From Candidatus Kuenenbacteria bacterium GW2011_GWA2_42_15 (GTDB lineage: Bacteria; Patescibacteriota; Patescibacteriia; UBA2196; GWA2-42-15): a stretch of 5,449 bases of DNA. The DNA is taken from contig LCCW01000049.1 in NCBI GenBank assembly GCA_000998185.1, positions 1-5,449 of the forward strand, written 5' to 3'. The notes under the pieces are model-generated. The model ran no database searches, was not told the DNA's origin, and was given only the letters and a program-made list of their open reading frames with translations. The translations under genes and the position numbers were made by a program. Shown here piece after piece: positions 4,670-5,449 of this stretch; position 1 is the stretch's first letter; every line of letters begins with the position of its first letter.

Positions 4670-4956
4670 CCGCATCGTATGCCAAACATCTAAAGAAAAA
4701 TGGTTTTCCCTTTACGCATATTTTTTTGTATGGTTCGCAGGCCAAAGGCACGGCTAAAAAATGGAGCGATATAGATATTTGCGTCGTTTCCGCAAGCTTT
4801 GATCGTCCAGAGTGGGATAAAGAAGAAAAAAAACTTTGGTATTTACGCCGAGCCATTGATGCGCGCATAGAGCCGCTGGGCATGTCTTTGGAGGAATTTC
4901 AAGCCGTTTCTCCGCTGTCTTACGAAATAAAAAAGAGCGGCATTAAAATCGCATGA
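4642..4956 (+). CDS. Minimal nucleotidyltransferase (MNT/MntA-like) partner of the HEPN protein, 104 aa
   Basis: A DNA polymerase beta-type minimal nucleotidyltransferase. The catalytic signature is intact: YGSQAKG (30-36) followed by SDIDICVVS, with D43 and D45 as metal ligands and a probable third acidic residue E77 in RIEPLGM. In known HEPN/MNT systems the MNT enzyme neutralises the HEPN toxin by adding AMP to a tyrosine, so this is the likely antitoxin; that role is transferred from the family. The ATG at 4642 lies inside the HEPN gene (28-bp overlap, different frame) and gives a normal-length N-terminal helix before the GS motif. No better in-frame ATG follows before the motif. No Shine-Dalgarno is seen, so translation is probably coupled to the upstream gene. 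Confidence 0.9.
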   Translation: MSRGQAKKIAASYAKHLKKNGFPFTHIFLYGSQAKGTAKKWSDIDICVVSASFDRPEWDKEEKKLWYLRRAIDARIEPLGMSLEEFQAVSPLSYEIKKSGIKIA

Positions 4957-5015
4957 CAGCGTGATGACGGTTGATCGGCTTTGATAGCTTAATTCGCCTA
5001 ATTTACTTATTGCTT

Positions 5016-5449
5016 ATGAAAAAATTTTTTTCCGCTCTTGTTCTCTTTTTTCTCCTTTTTTCCTATGCCTTCATCTTCACCGCACCAGTTGTTTTGGCGA
5101 AATGTAATTGCACATGCACCCCACCCGTTGCTACTATCACTAATCCGCAAGATAGCGAGGCAACTTGTTCAATCGCCTGTAAGGCTGTGAACTCAACAGC
5201 TGTAGCGACCTGTATTCAAATTGTTGAAAACAATGCCGGTGCCGGTTCTGGCCAAGTTGTACTGACCGACCCGCTCAATTTAGGTGGAGACTTGAATAAG
5301 TTTTGGGGCCGGTTGATTGGCGCGCTTTTGGCCTTTGTCGGCGTGGCTTCGCTCATCACTTTTGTCTATGCCGGTTTTATGTTTCTGACTTCCACCGGTA
5401 ATCAGGAACAGGTGAAAAAAGCCAAAGACACCATGATTTACGCGGTCAT
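5016..5449 (+). CDS. VirB2/TrbC-like pilin-family membrane protein, 3' end outside the window
   Basis: An open frame from ATG 5016 to the window edge, 144 codons without a stop. Residues 1-28 form a Sec signal peptide (MKK, hydrophobic core, VLA before the likely cut). A short exported segment has six cysteines (C30, C32, C34, C51, C55, C66). DPLNLGGDLNKFWGRLIGA (85-103) leads into a membrane helix, then YAGFMFLTSTGNQEQVKKAKDT (118-139), and the final bases begin a second helix. This matches CPR pilin-like proteins annotated as TrbC/VirB2 or Mbov_0395-type conjugal transfer pilins, typically two helices joined by a G-N-x-E-x-V/I-KK-G/A-K loop. It may form a surface pilus or part of a secretion channel. 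No lipobox is present (LAKC). The 59-bp gap before it has no terminator and no Shine-Dalgarno, so its promoter is unclear. Confidence 0.85.
   Translation, partial: MKKFFSALVLFFLLFSYAFIFTAPVVLAKCNCTCTPPVATITNPQDSEATCSIACKAVNSTAVATCIQIVENNAGAGSGQVVLTDPLNLGGDLNKFWGRLIGALLAFVGVASLITFVYAGFMFLTSTGNQEQVKKAKDTMIYAV

Noticed and set aside
4957..5015. Promoter or terminator in front of the pilin-like gene
   Set aside because: I saw only AT-rich sequence resembling the other leaders, with no convincing -35/-10 pair and no stem with a T-run.

Overview
The window looks like a chromosomal segment of a Patescibacteria (CPR) bacterium, probably Parcubacteria-like. The reasons are the gene mix (an O-antigen-ligase-type membrane protein, short GT2 glycosyltransferases, a stand-alone four-helix-bundle gene, a Cys-rich VirB2/TrbC-like pilin), very AT-rich low-complexity repeats of the kind I associate with CPR genomes in and between genes, and no Shine-Dalgarno sequence before any of the six complete starts. 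TGA ends two genes, so this is not one of the CPR lineages that read TGA as glycine. The lineage assignment is inference.

Layout. Positions 2-1222 hold the 3' part of a polytopic O-antigen ligase/polymerase-like protein that enters from the left edge. It contains a 55-residue internal tandem duplication and two in-frame tracts of a 14-nt AT-rich repeat. A 384-bp gene-free stretch (1223-1606) is filled with inverted repeats, AT-rich repeats and a GC-rich palindrome cluster. Two GT2 glycosyltransferases follow (1607-2635 and 3092-3895). Between them sits a four-helix-bundle protein gene (2672-3046), bracketed by matching TAAGCAAG-type repeats in opposite orientation, which looks like a small cassette dropped into a polysaccharide locus. 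After the second glycosyltransferase come more hairpins, a strong bidirectional terminator and a minus-strand tRNA-Asp(GTC).

The tRNA promoter and a rightward promoter are divergent and share their -35 sequence. The rightward one drives an overlapping HEPN + minimal nucleotidyltransferase (MNT) pair (4238-4956), a probable toxin-antitoxin-type module. A pilin-like gene with signal peptide and six cysteines starts at 5016 and runs off the right edge.

Functionally, the ligase/polymerase-like protein and the two GT2 enzymes probably build or attach a surface polysaccharide. The tRNA, the HEPN/MNT pair and the pilin-like gene are separate units. The most notable points are the duplication inside the ligase, the in-frame repeats, the inverted-repeat-bounded four-helix-bundle gene, stop codons lying inside intergenic repeats, the shared divergent promoter, a C at tRNA position 55, and a HEPN protein lacking the canonical RNase motif.
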